Shown: positions 34,247 to 44,936, counted from the stretch's first letter. The stretch: DNA of 64,000 bases from Imbroritus primus (GCF_964332355.1 NZ_OZ201293.1:2976001-3040000); one strand, 5' to 3'. The notes: generated by a model from the letters alone, not told the origin. Translations and numbers: made by a program.

Positions 34247-36583
34247 ATGACGCCCAACCGAACCATGACCCTGCCCACCCGCTGCCTCGCCCTGGCCTGC
34301 AGCCTTGCGTTGGCACTGCCGCCGGCCGCCATGGCCCAGAACCGCGCCAGCACCAGTGTCGGCGATAGCCCCACAGCACGCTCGAACCAGGTATCGTTGA
34401 ACTTCGTCAATGCCGAACTCGATACCGTGGTGCGCGCCGTCGGGCAGGCCACCGGCCGCAACTTCGTCATCGACCCGCGCGTCAAGGGCACCGTCAACCT
34501 GGTGACAGAACAGCCGGTGTCGCAGGCCCAGGCGCTCGAGACGCTCGGCTCGGTGCTGCGCATGCAGGGCTATGCGATGGTCGACAGCAACGGCTTCACC
34601 AAGGTCGTGCCGGAAGCGGACGCCAAGCTGCAGGGCGCGCCGACCACGGTCGGCGGCAAGGCGCTGCGCGGCGACCAGGTAGTCACGCAGATCTTCACGT
34701 TGAACTACGAGTCAGCCACCAATCTCGTGCCAGTGCTGCGCCCGATGATCGCGCCCAACAACACGGTGACCGCCTACCCCGGCAACAACACGCTGGTCAT
34801 CACCGACTACGCCGACAACCTGCGGCGCATTGCCCGCGTGATTGCCGCCATCGACAATCCGGGCGGCGGCGGCGGGGTCGATACCGTGTCGCTCGAACAC
34901 GCGCTGGCGGTCGACGCTGCCGCACTGGTGCAGAAGATCTTCGATCCGGGCGCGAGCGGCGTCAACGATCCGTCGCTGAAAGTCAGCGCCGTCGCCGACG
35001 CGCGCAGCAATTCCGTGGTGCTGCGCGGCGCGAGCGGCGCCCGCCTGCAGCAGGCCAAGGCGCTGCTGGCCAAGCTCGACCGGCCGGGCGCGGAACGCGG
35101 CAACATCCACGTGGTACCGCTCAAGAACGCCAACGCCGTGGCGCTCGCGCAAACCCTGCGCGCCGTGATCGCCGCCGATGCCAGCTTCCGCGGCGAAGGC
35201 GGCCAGGGCGGCGCGCCCGCCGCACCCGCCCCGATGCAAGCTGGCGCAGGCGCGGTCGCCACGCCGGTCAGCACGGCGGCTATGCCCGCCGGCAATACCG
35301 GCAGCGGCCTGGGCGGGGGCGCTATCGCTGCCAGCTTCGCAGCCGACACGCGCCCGACCACGGGCGGTATCGTCCAGGCCGACACCGCCACCAACTCGCT
35401 GATCATCACCGCTTCCGATCCGGTCTACCGCAATCTGCGCGGCGTGATCGAGCAGCTCGACGCACGGCGTGCGCAGGTCTATGTCGAATCGATGATCGTC
35501 GAGATCTCCTCGACGCGCGCCTCGGAGCTCGGCATCCAGTGGCAGGGCATTTCGGGACGCCTGTTCGGCGGCACCAACTTCACCAGCGGCGGCAGCAACA
35601 TCCTTAATTTGTCGGGCGCCGCCAACGCGCTCACCAACCGCAACGGCAGCAATATTTCCTCCGCAGCCGCCGGCATGATCCCGGACATCCCCGGCCTCAA
35701 CATCGGCGTGCTGGACCGCGCACTCGGCCTCGGCGCGCTGCTGCGCGCCTTTGCCAACGACGACAGCGTCAACATCCTGTCCACGCCAAACCTGATCACG
35801 CTCGACAACGAAGAAGCCAAGATCCTCATCGGCCAGAACATTCCGGTGACCACCGGCTCGTACGCGCAGACCGGCAGCAGCGCCACCGTTACGCCGTTCA
35901 ACACCTTCGACCGCAAGGACGTCGGCATCACGCTGCGCGTACGGCCGCAAATCTCGGAGGGTGGCACGGTCAAACTGCAGATCTACCAGGAATCGTCGTC
36001 CGTCGTGCCCGGCACGCTGAATGCGCAGCAGGGCCCGACCACCAACGTGCGCTCGATCGAGACCAATGTCCTCGTTGACGACGGCCAGGTCGTGGTGCTC
36101 GGAGGCCTGCTCGAAGACACCTACGGTAACGGTCTCGAGAAAGTGCCCGGCCTCGGCGACATTCCAGTGCTCGGCGCGCTGTTCCGCTACGAGGCCAAGA
36201 CGCGCCAGAAGACCAACCTCCTCGTCTTCCTGCGCCCCTATGTGCTGCGCACCGCCGCCGCTACCGACAGCGTGACGCTCGACCGCTACGACTACATGCG
36301 CAGCGGCCAGCAGAGCTACGAGTCGCCCAACTGGATCATGCGCGACAAGGACACACCGTTGCTGCCGCCCATCGACGCGCCGCGTAACCCGCTCGTCGAT
36401 CCGCGCCCGCAGGCCGGTCGGCTCGGCACGGTGCCGGTCCGCCCCGGCGTGGAACAGACGGCCGCCGTCGGCACGGCGGGCCGCCCGGGCGCGGTACCGG
36501 AGGGCAACATCGTCAACGGCCGCGCCCCGACCGGACCGATCGATGACGAATTCCTGCGCAACCGCAAGGGGATGACGCAGTGA
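34247..36583 (+). CDS. gspD: Type II secretion system secretin
   Basis: A 778-residue outer-membrane channel protein. A signal peptide (CLALACSLALALPPAAMA, cleaved before QN) precedes the N0 to N3 periplasmic domains (VSLNFVNAELDTVVRAVGQATGRNFV and repeats of the VVRGASG type). N3 holds a Gly/Ala/Pro-rich linker at about residues 320-365. The secretin core has VYVESMIVEISSTRASELG and the signature VPGLGDIPVLGALFR. The last 100 residues are proline-rich and probably disordered. No lipoprotein box is present, so assembly may need another pilotin or none. Its stop overlaps gspE. Confidence 0.95.
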   Translation: MTPNRTMTLPTRCLALACSLALALPPAAMAQNRASTSVGDSPTARSNQVSLNFVNAELDTVVRAVGQATGRNFVIDPRVKGTVNLVTEQPVSQAQALETLGSVLRMQGYAMVDSNGFTKVVPEADAKLQGAPTTVGGKALRGDQVVTQIFTLNYESATNLVPVLRPMIAPNNTVTAYPGNNTLVITDYADNLRRIARVIAAIDNPGGGGGVDTVSLEHALAVDAAALVQKIFDPGASGVNDPSLKVSAVADARSNSVVLRGASGARLQQAKALLAKLDRPGAERGNIHVVPLKNANAVALAQTLRAVIAADASFRGEGGQGGAPAAPAPMQAGAGAVATPVSTAAMPAGNTGSGLGGGAIAASFAADTRPTTGGIVQADTATNSLIITASDPVYRNLRGVIEQLDARRAQVYVESMIVEISSTRASELGIQWQGISGRLFGGTNFTSGGSNILNLSGAANALTNRNGSNISSAAAGMIPDIPGLNIGVLDRALGLGALLRAFANDDSVNILSTPNLITLDNEEAKILIGQNIPVTTGSYAQTGSSATVTPFNTFDRKDVGITLRVRPQISEGGTVKLQIYQESSSVVPGTLNAQQGPTTNVRSIETNVLVDDGQVVVLGGLLEDTYGNGLEKVPGLGDIPVLGALFRYEAKTRQKTNLLVFLRPYVLRTAAATDSVTLDRYDYMRSGQQSYESPNWIMRDKDTPLLPPIDAPRNPLVDPRPQAGRLGTVPVRPGVEQTAAVGTAGRPGAVPEGNIVNGRAPTGPIDDEFLRNRKGMTQ

Positions 36584-38196
36584 ACGACGCGACGCCCGAG
36601 GCGATGGCAGTCCCGCCGCAACCGGTGGGGCCCGCCGTGTCGCATGCGCCATCCGGCTCAGCGGTGGCACCAGTGGTACCGGCTCGGTCGACATCCGCAG
36701 CCGTTGAAGCCCCGAGCCGCGAACCCGTCACGCCGTCGCCGCTGGCCGCCCGCCTTGTGCCATACGCCTTCGCCCGCGACGCCCGCCTGCTGATTGCCCA
36801 GCAAGCCGATGATGGCGTGGACGTGTGGATCTGCCCACAGACCGTACAGGCCGCGCTGGCCGAACTGTCGCGCGTGTACGGCACGGTGCGGCTGCACATG
36901 GTGACCGCCGAGCAGCTCGAACAGGCGGCCGCGCAGGCGTACAACACCCAGGCTGGCGGCGCCGCGCAGGTAGTGGACGAGGTCGAAGGCGAAGTCGATC
37001 TGTCGCGCCTGATGCAGGACATCCCCGCCATCGAGGACCTGCTCGAGAGCGAGGATGACGCACCGATCATCCGCATGATTAACGCGCTGCTGACGCAGGC
37101 CGCGCGTGAAGGCGCCTCCGACATCCATATCGAGCCGTTCGAGAGCGGCTCGGTGGTGCGCTTCCGCGTCGATGGCACGTTGCGCGACGTGGTGCGCCCC
37201 AAGAAGGCGCTCCACGGCGCGCTGATCTCGCGCATCAAGATCATGGCGCAGCTCGACATCGCCGAAAAGCGCCTGCCGCAAGATGGCCGCATCACGCTGC
37301 GCGTCGGCGGCCGGCCAGTCGATGTGCGCGTCTCAACGCTACCGACCGGCCACGGCGAACGCGCCGTGCTGCGCCTGCTCGACAAGGAAGCCGGCCGGCT
37401 CGACCTGGCGCGCCTCGGCATGAGCGCGGAAACGCTGGCGCGCTTCGATCACCTGATCCGCCAGCCGCACGGCATCGTGCTGGTCACCGGCCCCACAGGC
37501 TCGGGCAAGACCACCACGCTGTATGCCGCCATGACGCGCCTCGATGGCCAAAGCGCGAACATCATGACGGTCGAGGATCCGATCGAATACGACCTCGACG
37601 GCATCGGCCAGACGCAGGTCAACCCGCGCATCGACATGACCTTCGCCAAGGCCCTGCGCGCCATCCTGCGGCAGGACCCGGACATCATCATGATCGGCGA
37701 GATCCGCGACCTCGAGACCGCGCAGATCGCGGTACAGGCTTCGCTCACCGGCCATCTCGTGCTGGCCACGCTGCACACCAACGATGCTGCCTCGGCCGTC
37801 ACGCGGCTGACCGACATGGGCATCGAGCCGTTCCTGCTGTCATCGTCGCTGCTCGGCGTGCTGGCGCAGCGGCTGGTACGGCGCCTCTGTCCGCACTGCC
37901 GCATGGAGACGGCAGTCGATGCGGGCGTGGTGTCGGGCGACAATCAGCGCCATCTCTGGCACCCGGTCGGCTGCGCAGAATGCGGCCACTCCGGCTACCA
38001 CGGCCGCAGCGGCGTGTACGAACTGCTGACCGTCGACGACACGCTGCGCGCATTGATCCACAAGCAGGCGCCGGAGGCCGAACTCAAGGCCGCCGCCCTC
38101 GCCGCCGGCATGCAGACCATGCGCGACGACGGCCAGCGCTGGGTCGACGAGGGCGTGACGTCGCTCGAAGAAGTGCTGCGCGTGACAGGCGCCTGA
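36580..38196 (+). CDS. gspE: Type II secretion system ATPase
   Basis: A 538-residue cytoplasmic ATPase that powers the pseudopilus. Walker A (GPTGSGKTT) is at residues 304-312, Asp box and Walker B (DPDIIMIGEIRD) follow near 360-372, and a His box is present. A four-cysteine zinc module (CPHCRM ... CAECGHSG) lies near residues 430-470. The N-terminal 55 residues are Ala/Pro-rich and atypical, ahead of the GspL-binding domain. The start is a GTG that overlaps the gspD stop by 4 bases, implying coupled translation. Confidence 0.95.
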   Translation: MNDATPEAMAVPPQPVGPAVSHAPSGSAVAPVVPARSTSAAVEAPSREPVTPSPLAARLVPYAFARDARLLIAQQADDGVDVWICPQTVQAALAELSRVYGTVRLHMVTAEQLEQAAAQAYNTQAGGAAQVVDEVEGEVDLSRLMQDIPAIEDLLESEDDAPIIRMINALLTQAAREGASDIHIEPFESGSVVRFRVDGTLRDVVRPKKALHGALISRIKIMAQLDIAEKRLPQDGRITLRVGGRPVDVRVSTLPTGHGERAVLRLLDKEAGRLDLARLGMSAETLARFDHLIRQPHGIVLVTGPTGSGKTTTLYAAMTRLDGQSANIMTVEDPIEYDLDGIGQTQVNPRIDMTFAKALRAILRQDPDIIMIGEIRDLETAQIAVQASLTGHLVLATLHTNDAASAVTRLTDMGIEPFLLSSSLLGVLAQRLVRRLCPHCRMETAVDAGVVSGDNQRHLWHPVGCAECGHSGYHGRSGVYELLTVDDTLRALIHKQAPEAELKAAALAAGMQTMRDDGQRWVDEGVTSLEEVLRVTGA

Positions 38197-38218
38197 GCGG
38201 TCACGGAGACAAGCTGCC

Positions 38219-39433
38219 ATGCCCGCCTTCCGCTACGAAGCCGCCGACGCCGCCGGCAAATCCGACAAGGGCGTACTTGACGCTGACAGCGCCAAGGCCG
38301 CGCGCAGCCTGCTGCGCCAGCGCGGGCTGACGCCCATCAGCGTCGAGCCGCTGACCGGGCAGGCACAGGCCACGCGCACCCGCCGCCATTTCGGGCAGCG
38401 CCTGTCGACGCGCGAGCAGGCGCTGCTGACGCGCCAGCTCGCCAGCCTCATCACCGCCGGCCTGCCGCTCGACGAAGCGCTCGCGGCGCTGGCTGACCAG
38501 GCGGAACGCCCCTATGTGCATGAACTGCTGGCCGCGATCCGCGCCGAGGTGGTCGGCGGCAATGCGCTGTCCGCCGCCCTCGCCCAGCATCCGCGCGATT
38601 TCCCCGACATCTACCGGGCCCTGGTGTCGGCCGGAGAGCACTCCGGACATCTCGGCCTCGTGCTGACGCGCCTCGCCGACTACATCGAATCGCGCAACGC
38701 GCTCACCGGCAAGATCATGCTGGCCTTCACCTATCCGGCCATCGTCACGGTCGTCGCCTGCGCCATCGTCATCTTCCTGCTCAGCTATGTGGTGCCGCAA
38801 GTCGTGAGCGTGTTCGCCAACACCAAGCAGCAACTGCCGACGCTGACCGTGGTCATGCTGGCCCTGTCCGATTTCGTGCGCGGCTGGGGCTGGCTGGTGG
38901 CGGCGCTGCTGATCGCCGGTACTTGGCTGGCACGCCGCATGTTGCGCCAGCCGGCCGCTCGACGCGCCTGGGACGGCTGGCTGCTGACCGTGCCACTGGC
39001 CGGCCGGTTGATCCGTGGCTACAACACCGCACGTTTCGCCAGCACGCTGGCGATCCTCACCAGCGCCGGCGTGCCGATCCTGCGCGGCCTGCAGGCCGCC
39101 GGCGAAACACTCAGCAATACCGTCCTGCGCGAGAACGTCGAGGATGCCACCGCGCGCGTGCGCGAAGGCACCTCGCTGGCGCGCGCGCTTGCCGCGCAGA
39201 ACCAGTTTCCGCCCGTCCTCGTGCATTTGATCCGCTCCGGCGAAGCCACCGGCAACCTGCCCGATATGCTCGACCGCGCGGCGCAAGGCGAAGCAGCTGA
39301 GCTCGAGCGACGCACGCTGTTCCTGACCGGGCTGCTCGAACCCGCGCTGATCCTCACCATGGGTCTCGTGGTGCTGCTGATCGTGCTGGCGGTGCTGATG
39401 CCCATCATCGAAATCAACCAGATGGTGCGGTAA
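38219..39433 (+). CDS. gspF: Type II secretion system inner-membrane protein F
   Basis: A 404-residue polytopic protein with two repeated T2SSF domains. The cytoplasmic N-terminus MPAFRYEAADAAGKSDKGVLDADSAKAARSL (abbreviated family block) leads to LTRQLASLITAGLPLDEALAALADQ. The repeat is RFASTLAILTSAGVPILRGLQAAGE. Three membrane segments are visible (about 170-195, 222-240, 375-398). It is the last gene of the secretion operon; no intrinsic terminator was seen after it. Confidence 0.95.
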   Translation: MPAFRYEAADAAGKSDKGVLDADSAKAARSLLRQRGLTPISVEPLTGQAQATRTRRHFGQRLSTREQALLTRQLASLITAGLPLDEALAALADQAERPYVHELLAAIRAEVVGGNALSAALAQHPRDFPDIYRALVSAGEHSGHLGLVLTRLADYIESRNALTGKIMLAFTYPAIVTVVACAIVIFLLSYVVPQVVSVFANTKQQLPTLTVVMLALSDFVRGWGWLVAALLIAGTWLARRMLRQPAARRAWDGWLLTVPLAGRLIRGYNTARFASTLAILTSAGVPILRGLQAAGETLSNTVLRENVEDATARVREGTSLARALAAQNQFPPVLVHLIRSGEATGNLPDMLDRAAQGEAAELERRTLFLTGLLEPALILTMGLVVLLIVLAVLMPIIEINQMVR

Positions 39434-39755
39434 CGCCCCGTGCCCCTCCCCGCGCGACCCTCGAAACGAAACCCGGAAGCGCAATGCGCCACGGCATCCC
39501 TGTCGCGCGATGCACGCACGGACCGCCGCCAGGATGTCGATCATGCGGTACTTTTTCCGGCGTCCGGGCCGGCGGGCGAAGCGCTCTATTGCATTGCAAG
39601 ATGCCGCGTCCGCCCAGCTGGTGTAGGATCGAAGCGACACATGCGACAGAGATAGGCAACGCCGCAGCCGCGCGGCACGCTCCACAAGAGCGCGATGCGC
39701 CTGGCTGCTTCGTCCGATGGTTCGGCGATCCCGATCCGCTTCTGGAGGAGCTGGC
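39434..39755. other. Intergenic region after the secretion operon
   Basis: The 322 bases between gspF and the oxidoreductase gene contain no supported gene or terminator. A GGAGGAG ribosome site at its right end belongs to the next gene. The promoter of that gene is expected here but was not resolved. Confidence 0.5.
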
Positions 39756-42700
39756 ATGAACGCCCCGCTTGACACCCCCGCCGGTGACGCGCTGCGACGC
39801 GCGCTCGAACACGTTTCCCTCGACGACAAGTACACGCTGGAGCACGGCCGCATCTACATCAGCGGCACCCAGGCACTGGTGCGCCTGCCGATGCTGCAGC
39901 AGGAGCGCGACCGCGCCGCCGGGCTGAACACGGCCGGCTTCATCTCCGGCTACCGGGGCTCGCCGCTTGGCGCGCTCGACATCGCGCTGTGGAAAGCCGA
40001 CGCGCACCTCAAGGCGCACAACATCGTGTTCCAGCCCGGCGTCAATGAAGACCTCGGCGCCACGGCCGTATGGGGCTCGCAACAGGTCAATCTGTATCCC
40101 GGCGCGAAGTTCGATGGCGTGTTCGGCATGTGGTACGGCAAGGGACCGGGCGTGGACCGCTGCGGCGACGTGTTCAAGCACGCCAACTCGGCCGGCTCGT
40201 CGCGGCATGGCGGCGTGTTGGTGCTGGCGGGTGATGACCATGCTGCCAAGTCCTCGACGCTGGCGCACCAGTCCGAACACATCTTCAAGGCCTGCGGCCT
40301 GCCCGTGCTGTATCCGTCGAACGTACAGGAATATCTCGACTACGGCCTGCACGGCTGGGCCATGAGCCGCTACTCGGGGTTGTGGGTGGCGATGAAGTGC
40401 GTGACCGACGTGGTCGAATCGTCCGCCTCGGTCGAGCTCGATCCGCACCGCATCGACATTCACCTGCCGGCCGATTTCATCATGCCCGAGGGCGGGCTCA
40501 ACATCCGCTGGCCCGACCCGCCGCTGGTGCAGGAAGCACGGCTGCTCGATTACAAGTGGTACGCCGCGCTAGCGTATGTGCGCAGCAACCATCTCGACCG
40601 CATCATCATCGATTCGCCGCACGCCCGCTTTGGCATCATGACGGCCGGCAAGGCCTATCTCGACGTGCGCCAGGCGCTCACCGACCTGGGGCTGGACGAC
40701 GCGACCTGCGCGCAGATCGGCATCCGCCTCTACAAGGTGGGCTGCGTGTGGCCGCTCGAGGCGCACGGCGCGCGCGAGTTTGCCGCCGGTCTGCAGGAAA
40801 TCCTGGTCGTCGAGGAAAAGCGCCAGATCATGGAGTACGCACTCAAGGAGGAGCTGTACAACTGGCGCGACGACGTGCGGCCCAAGGTGTATGGCAAGTT
40901 CGATGCCAAGGACAATGCCGGCGGCGAGTGGTCGATCCCGCAGGGCAACTGGCTGCTGCCGGCGCATTACGAGCTCTCGCCAGCCATCATCGCGCGCGCC
41001 ATCGCCACGCGGCTTGAGCAATTCGACCTGCCGCAGGACGTGCGCGCCCGCATCGCCGCGCGCATCGCGGTGATCGATGCCAAGGAACGTACCATGGCCA
41101 CGCCGCGCGTGGCACTCGAGCGCAAGCCCTGGTTCTGCTCCGGCTGCCCCCACAATACCTCCACGGTCGTGCCCGAAGGCTCGCGCGCCATGGCTGGCAT
41201 CGGCTGCCACTACATGACCACCTGGATGGACCGCGACACCTTCACCTTCAGCCAGATGGGCGGCGAAGGCGTGGCATGGGTCGGGCAGGCGCCATTTTCC
41301 GGCGACCGGCATGTGTTCGCCAATCTCGGCGACGGCACCTATTTCCATTCGGGCCTGCTGGCGATCCGTGCGGCGATTGCCGCCAGGGTCAATATCACCT
41401 ACAAGCTGTTGTACAACGACGCCGTCGCCATGACCGGCGGCCAACCCGTGGACGGCACGCTGAGCGTGCCGCAGATCGCGCGCCAGGTCGAAGCCGAAGG
41501 GGCGGCACGTATCGTCATCGTCACCGACGAGCCGGAGAAGTACCGGCATGGCAGCGCCCTGCGCCGCGCGCTGCCGGACGGCGTGACGATCCATCACCGC
41601 AGCGAGCTCGATGCCGTGCAGAAGATGCTGCGCGAGATTCCCGGCACGACGCTGATGCTCTACGACCAGACCTGCGCCACCGAAAAACGCCGCCGCCGCA
41701 AGCGCGGCACGCTGGCCGACATTCCCAAACGGGTATTCATCAATGCCGCCGTGTGCGAAGGCTGCGGCGACTGCTCGGTGAAATCGAACTGCCTGTCGGT
41801 CGAGCCGCTCGAAACGGACCTCGGCACCAAGCGGCAGATCAACCAGTCGTCATGCAACAAGGATTACTCGTGCCTCAACGGCTTCTGCCCGAGCTTTGTC
41901 ACCGCCGAATTTCCGGACGGTGCGCCGCAGCTGAAGAAACCCGTGCAGCGCGACCTTCAAGCCGATAGCCTGCCAGTGCTACCGCATCCGGACCTGCCCG
42001 CCATCGATCATCCCTACGGCGTGCTGGTGACCGGCATCGGCGGCACCGGCGTGGTGACCATCGGCGGCCTGCTCGGCATGGCCGCGCACATGGAAGGCAA
42101 GGGCGTGACCGTGCTCGACATGGCCGGCCTCGCGCAGAAGGGCGGCGCGGTGCTGTCGCATGTGCAGATCGCGCGGCAGCCGGATGATATCCACGCGACA
42201 CGCATCGCCATGGGCGAAGCCAACCTGATCATCGGCTGCGATGCCATTGTCTCGGCCACCGACGAAGTCCTCGGCAAGACCCATACGGACGTGACATGCG
42301 CCGTCGTCAACAGCGCCGCCACACCGACTGCCGCATTCATCCGCGATCCGCGCTGGCGCTTTCCCGGCCTGTCGGCGGAAGCCGATCTGCGGCAGGCGGT
42401 CGGCGCGCACTGCGACTTCATCAATGCCAGCGCGTTCGCGGTCAAGCTGATGGGCGACGCCATCTTCACCAACCCGCTGATGCTCGGCTATGCCTGGCAG
42501 AAAGGCTGGCTACCGCTGACCCACGATGCGCTGATGCGTGCCATCGAACTGAATGGCGTGGCGGTCGACAAGAACAAGGCTGCGTTCGAATGGGGCCGCC
42601 ATCTGGCACACGACTATGCCGGCGTGCACCGGCTGACCGGCGACCTGCCGGCTGAGACGACAGAACAGGTAGTACACCTGCACGGCGATAGCGGGGCCTT

Positions 42701-43364
42701 GCTCGACAAGCTGATTGCCCGCCGCGAGCAACTGCTCTCCGACTATCAGGACAGGGCCTACGCCGCCCGCTACCGCGCCATGGTCGAACGCGCGCGCGGT
42801 GCCGAGCAGCATCGCATTGGCGTGCGCACGCTGCCGCTCACCGAAGCGGTGGCGCGCAACCTGGCCAAGCTGATGGCCTACAAGGACGAGTACGAGGTAG
42901 CAAGGCTGTATGCCGACCCGGCCTTCCTCGACCAGCTGCGCAGCCAGTTCGAAGGTGAACCGGGACGCGACTACCAGCTGCGCTTCCATCTGGCCCCTCC
43001 ACTGTTGCCGGGGCTGGATGCCGACGGACACCCGAAGAAGCGCCGCTTCGGCCCGTGGATGCTGCCGGCCTTCCGGCTGCTGGCGCGCGGCAAGGGCCTG
43101 CGCGGCACGCCCTTTGATCCGTTCGGCTACACCGCGGAACGCCGCACCGAGCGTGCACTGGTTGCCGAGTATGAAGCACTGATCGATGAACTGCTGCAGG
43201 GGCTCGCGCCGCACAACCACGGCGTGGCGATCGAGCTGGCCAGCCTGCCTGACGAGATCCGTGGCTTCGGACACGTCAAGACGCGTAATCTCGCCGCCGT
43301 GCGTACGCGCTGGGCGACGCTGCTCGCGCAGTTCCGCGCGCCGGCGCAGACGCGTGCGGCCTGA
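39756..43364 (+). CDS. Indolepyruvate ferredoxin oxidoreductase, fused subunits
   Basis: A 1202-residue enzyme that oxidatively decarboxylates aryl 2-oxoacids, derived from aromatic amino acids, to acyl-CoA using thiamine diphosphate and ferredoxin. The first part is the alpha-type half (LNTAGFISGYRGSPLGALDI). A thiamine-diphosphate-binding part (FCSGCPHNTSTVVPEGSRAM) follows, then a cysteine-rich iron-sulfur segment (VCEGCGDCSVKSNC and SCNKDYSCLNGFCPSF). The C-terminal gamma-type domain begins at about GVLVTGIGGTGVVTIGGLLG. The archaeal two-subunit enzyme is fused here, as is common in proteobacteria. The start has a GGAGGAG site. Confidence 0.92.
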   Translation: MNAPLDTPAGDALRRALEHVSLDDKYTLEHGRIYISGTQALVRLPMLQQERDRAAGLNTAGFISGYRGSPLGALDIALWKADAHLKAHNIVFQPGVNEDLGATAVWGSQQVNLYPGAKFDGVFGMWYGKGPGVDRCGDVFKHANSAGSSRHGGVLVLAGDDHAAKSSTLAHQSEHIFKACGLPVLYPSNVQEYLDYGLHGWAMSRYSGLWVAMKCVTDVVESSASVELDPHRIDIHLPADFIMPEGGLNIRWPDPPLVQEARLLDYKWYAALAYVRSNHLDRIIIDSPHARFGIMTAGKAYLDVRQALTDLGLDDATCAQIGIRLYKVGCVWPLEAHGAREFAAGLQEILVVEEKRQIMEYALKEELYNWRDDVRPKVYGKFDAKDNAGGEWSIPQGNWLLPAHYELSPAIIARAIATRLEQFDLPQDVRARIAARIAVIDAKERTMATPRVALERKPWFCSGCPHNTSTVVPEGSRAMAGIGCHYMTTWMDRDTFTFSQMGGEGVAWVGQAPFSGDRHVFANLGDGTYFHSGLLAIRAAIAARVNITYKLLYNDAVAMTGGQPVDGTLSVPQIARQVEAEGAARIVIVTDEPEKYRHGSALRRALPDGVTIHHRSELDAVQKMLREIPGTTLMLYDQTCATEKRRRRKRGTLADIPKRVFINAAVCEGCGDCSVKSNCLSVEPLETDLGTKRQINQSSCNKDYSCLNGFCPSFVTAEFPDGAPQLKKPVQRDLQADSLPVLPHPDLPAIDHPYGVLVTGIGGTGVVTIGGLLGMAAHMEGKGVTVLDMAGLAQKGGAVLSHVQIARQPDDIHATRIAMGEANLIIGCDAIVSATDEVLGKTHTDVTCAVVNSAATPTAAFIRDPRWRFPGLSAEADLRQAVGAHCDFINASAFAVKLMGDAIFTNPLMLGYAWQKGWLPLTHDALMRAIELNGVAVDKNKAAFEWGRHLAHDYAGVHRLTGDLPAETTEQVVHLHGDSGALLDKLIARREQLLSDYQDRAYAARYRAMVERARGAEQHRIGVRTLPLTEAVARNLAKLMAYKDEYEVARLYADPAFLDQLRSQFEGEPGRDYQLRFHLAPPLLPGLDADGHPKKRRFGPWMLPAFRLLARGKGLRGTPFDPFGYTAERRTERALVAEYEALIDELLQGLAPHNHGVAIELASLPDEIRGFGHVKTRNLAAVRTRWATLLAQFRAPAQTRAA

Positions 43365-43378
43365 GCCGGCATAGAAAA

Positions 43379-43412
43379 GCTTGCCCGATCGGCTACCTGC
43401 CATCGGGCAAGC
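43379..43412 (+). terminator. Hairpin after the oxidoreductase gene
   Basis: A perfect 11-bp stem (43379-43389 with 43402-43412) and a 12-base loop, 14 bases after the stop codon. On the plus strand only a weak tail (CTCATC) follows, while the T tract lies on the opposite strand. It probably ends the plus-strand transcript inefficiently and could block antisense transcription. Confidence 0.55.
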
Positions 43413-43638
43413 CTCATCGCAGCCAGTCGCATCCCCAGCATCCTCCAGACCGGCACCACACACAGCATGACGTTTGCCCCGCGGAGCATCGCTCCGTTCA
43501 AGCTGGCGGGCGACCGCACCCAACCCGCATCGTCATGCCGGCCGCATGCACACACCGACATATCCATGGCACAGCCCCCCGTACAATAGGCGCTCGTTTC
43601 CTCTCCGCCTCGCTTCCTGTCCGATTCACACCGCCTGC

Positions 43639-44814
43639 ATGCTGTCCACATTCTCCGCCGCCACACCACCTGCCCTCCGCCGTGCCACCTGGGCCGCCAT
43701 GGCGCTGTTCTTCGCCAATGGCGCCACCTTCGCGACGTGGGGCATCCATATCCCGACCATCCGCGAACGCTTTGGACTGAGCGATGCAGCACTGTCGCTG
43801 GCGATGTTCGCCGTCGCCGGCGGGGCGATTCTCGTGATGGGCCGGCTCGGGCGGCAGGTGGCGCGGCTTGGCAGCGCGCGGGTATCGATGCTGAGCGGCG
43901 TGCTGTTCGCGCTTGCCACCGGCATCATCCTGCTAATGCCGAGCTTTACGGCGCTGCTCGGGCTGCTGGTACTGTTCGGCATCGCCAATGCAGGCTTCGA
44001 TGTCGCCATGAATGCGCAGGCCGCCACGGTCGAGGCTGCGCATGCGCACCCGATCATGTCGATGCTGCACGGCATGTTCAGCCTTGGCGGCATGGCGGGA
44101 GCCGCGCTCGGAGGCTGGGTACTGTCGCTCGGCGTCACGCCGGAAATGCACGTGACCGCGGTCGCCCTGCTCACCGCCGCCACGGCGCTGCTCACGCGCC
44201 CGCTGCTGCTGCCGGATGCCATCCCCACCGACACCGCCTCCACCACCGACGGACAGCACCGCCGCATGCTGCTGGTGCTCGGCACCCTGGCCTTTCTCGG
44301 CCTGCTCGGCGAAGGCGCGATGTACGACTGGAGCACGATCTATATGCGCGACATCGCCGGCGCGGCGGCAGCCTCGGCGAGCGCGGGCTATGCGGTGTTT
44401 TCGGGCGGGATGGCGCTGGCGCGCTTCGGTGGCGACGCCATGCGCAAGCGGCTCGGCGCGCCGCGCCTGCTGACCTGGAGCGCGTGGCTGGCGTTCGTCG
44501 GCATGCTGCTCGCGGTGGCGTTACCGCGACCGTGGAGCGCGCTACTCGGCTTCGGTTTGATGGGGGTGGGCGCCGCCAATATGGTACCGGTCTTCTTGGT
44601 CACCGCCGCGCGGCTGCCCGGCGTGGCGCCGGCGGAGGCCATCGCCAATGTGGCGCGCTTCGCCTACGTCGGCATGCTGCTCGGGCCAGTCATCATCGGT
44701 GCGGTCTCGCACGCCAGCAACCTGCGCGCGGGGCTTGGCGTAATCGCCATCAGCATGGGTGTCATCGCCCTGTGTGGCGCACGCAGTATCCGGCCTGCTC
44801 CTGCCGAGTACTGA
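43639..44814 (+). CDS. MFS transporter
   Basis: A 391-residue major facilitator with about twelve hydrophobic segments. The N-terminal part FANGATFATWGIHIPTIRERFGLSDAALSL resembles the drug or sugar efflux subgroup related to YbjJ. The frame is open upstream for 55 codons, but that stretch is basic and Pro-rich. The first hydrophobic helix follows soon after the ATG at 43639, so that start is preferred. The substrate is unknown. It converges on the dioxygenase gene. Confidence 0.85.
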   Translation: MLSTFSAATPPALRRATWAAMALFFANGATFATWGIHIPTIRERFGLSDAALSLAMFAVAGGAILVMGRLGRQVARLGSARVSMLSGVLFALATGIILLMPSFTALLGLLVLFGIANAGFDVAMNAQAATVEAAHAHPIMSMLHGMFSLGGMAGAALGGWVLSLGVTPEMHVTAVALLTAATALLTRPLLLPDAIPTDTASTTDGQHRRMLLVLGTLAFLGLLGEGAMYDWSTIYMRDIAGAAAASASAGYAVFSGGMALARFGGDAMRKRLGAPRLLTWSAWLAFVGMLLAVALPRPWSALLGFGLMGVGAANMVPVFLVTAARLPGVAPAEAIANVARFAYVGMLLGPVIIGAVSHASNLRAGLGVIAISMGVIALCGARSIRPAPAEY

Positions 44815-44936
44815 ACCGCCTTCCCATCCGGGTCACAACTCCAAACACGCGTCATGGATCCCCTCTGCTCTGCCAGTACATCCGGGCAGGGGCGGAGACG
44901 CGGCGCAGCCGCCAGCACAGTTGCGCGCTCCGGCGT

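Noticed and set aside
34712..36694. A 660-codon minus-strand frame antisense to gspD
   Set aside because: Shadow frame opposite a well-conserved secretin; no motif, no ribosome site.
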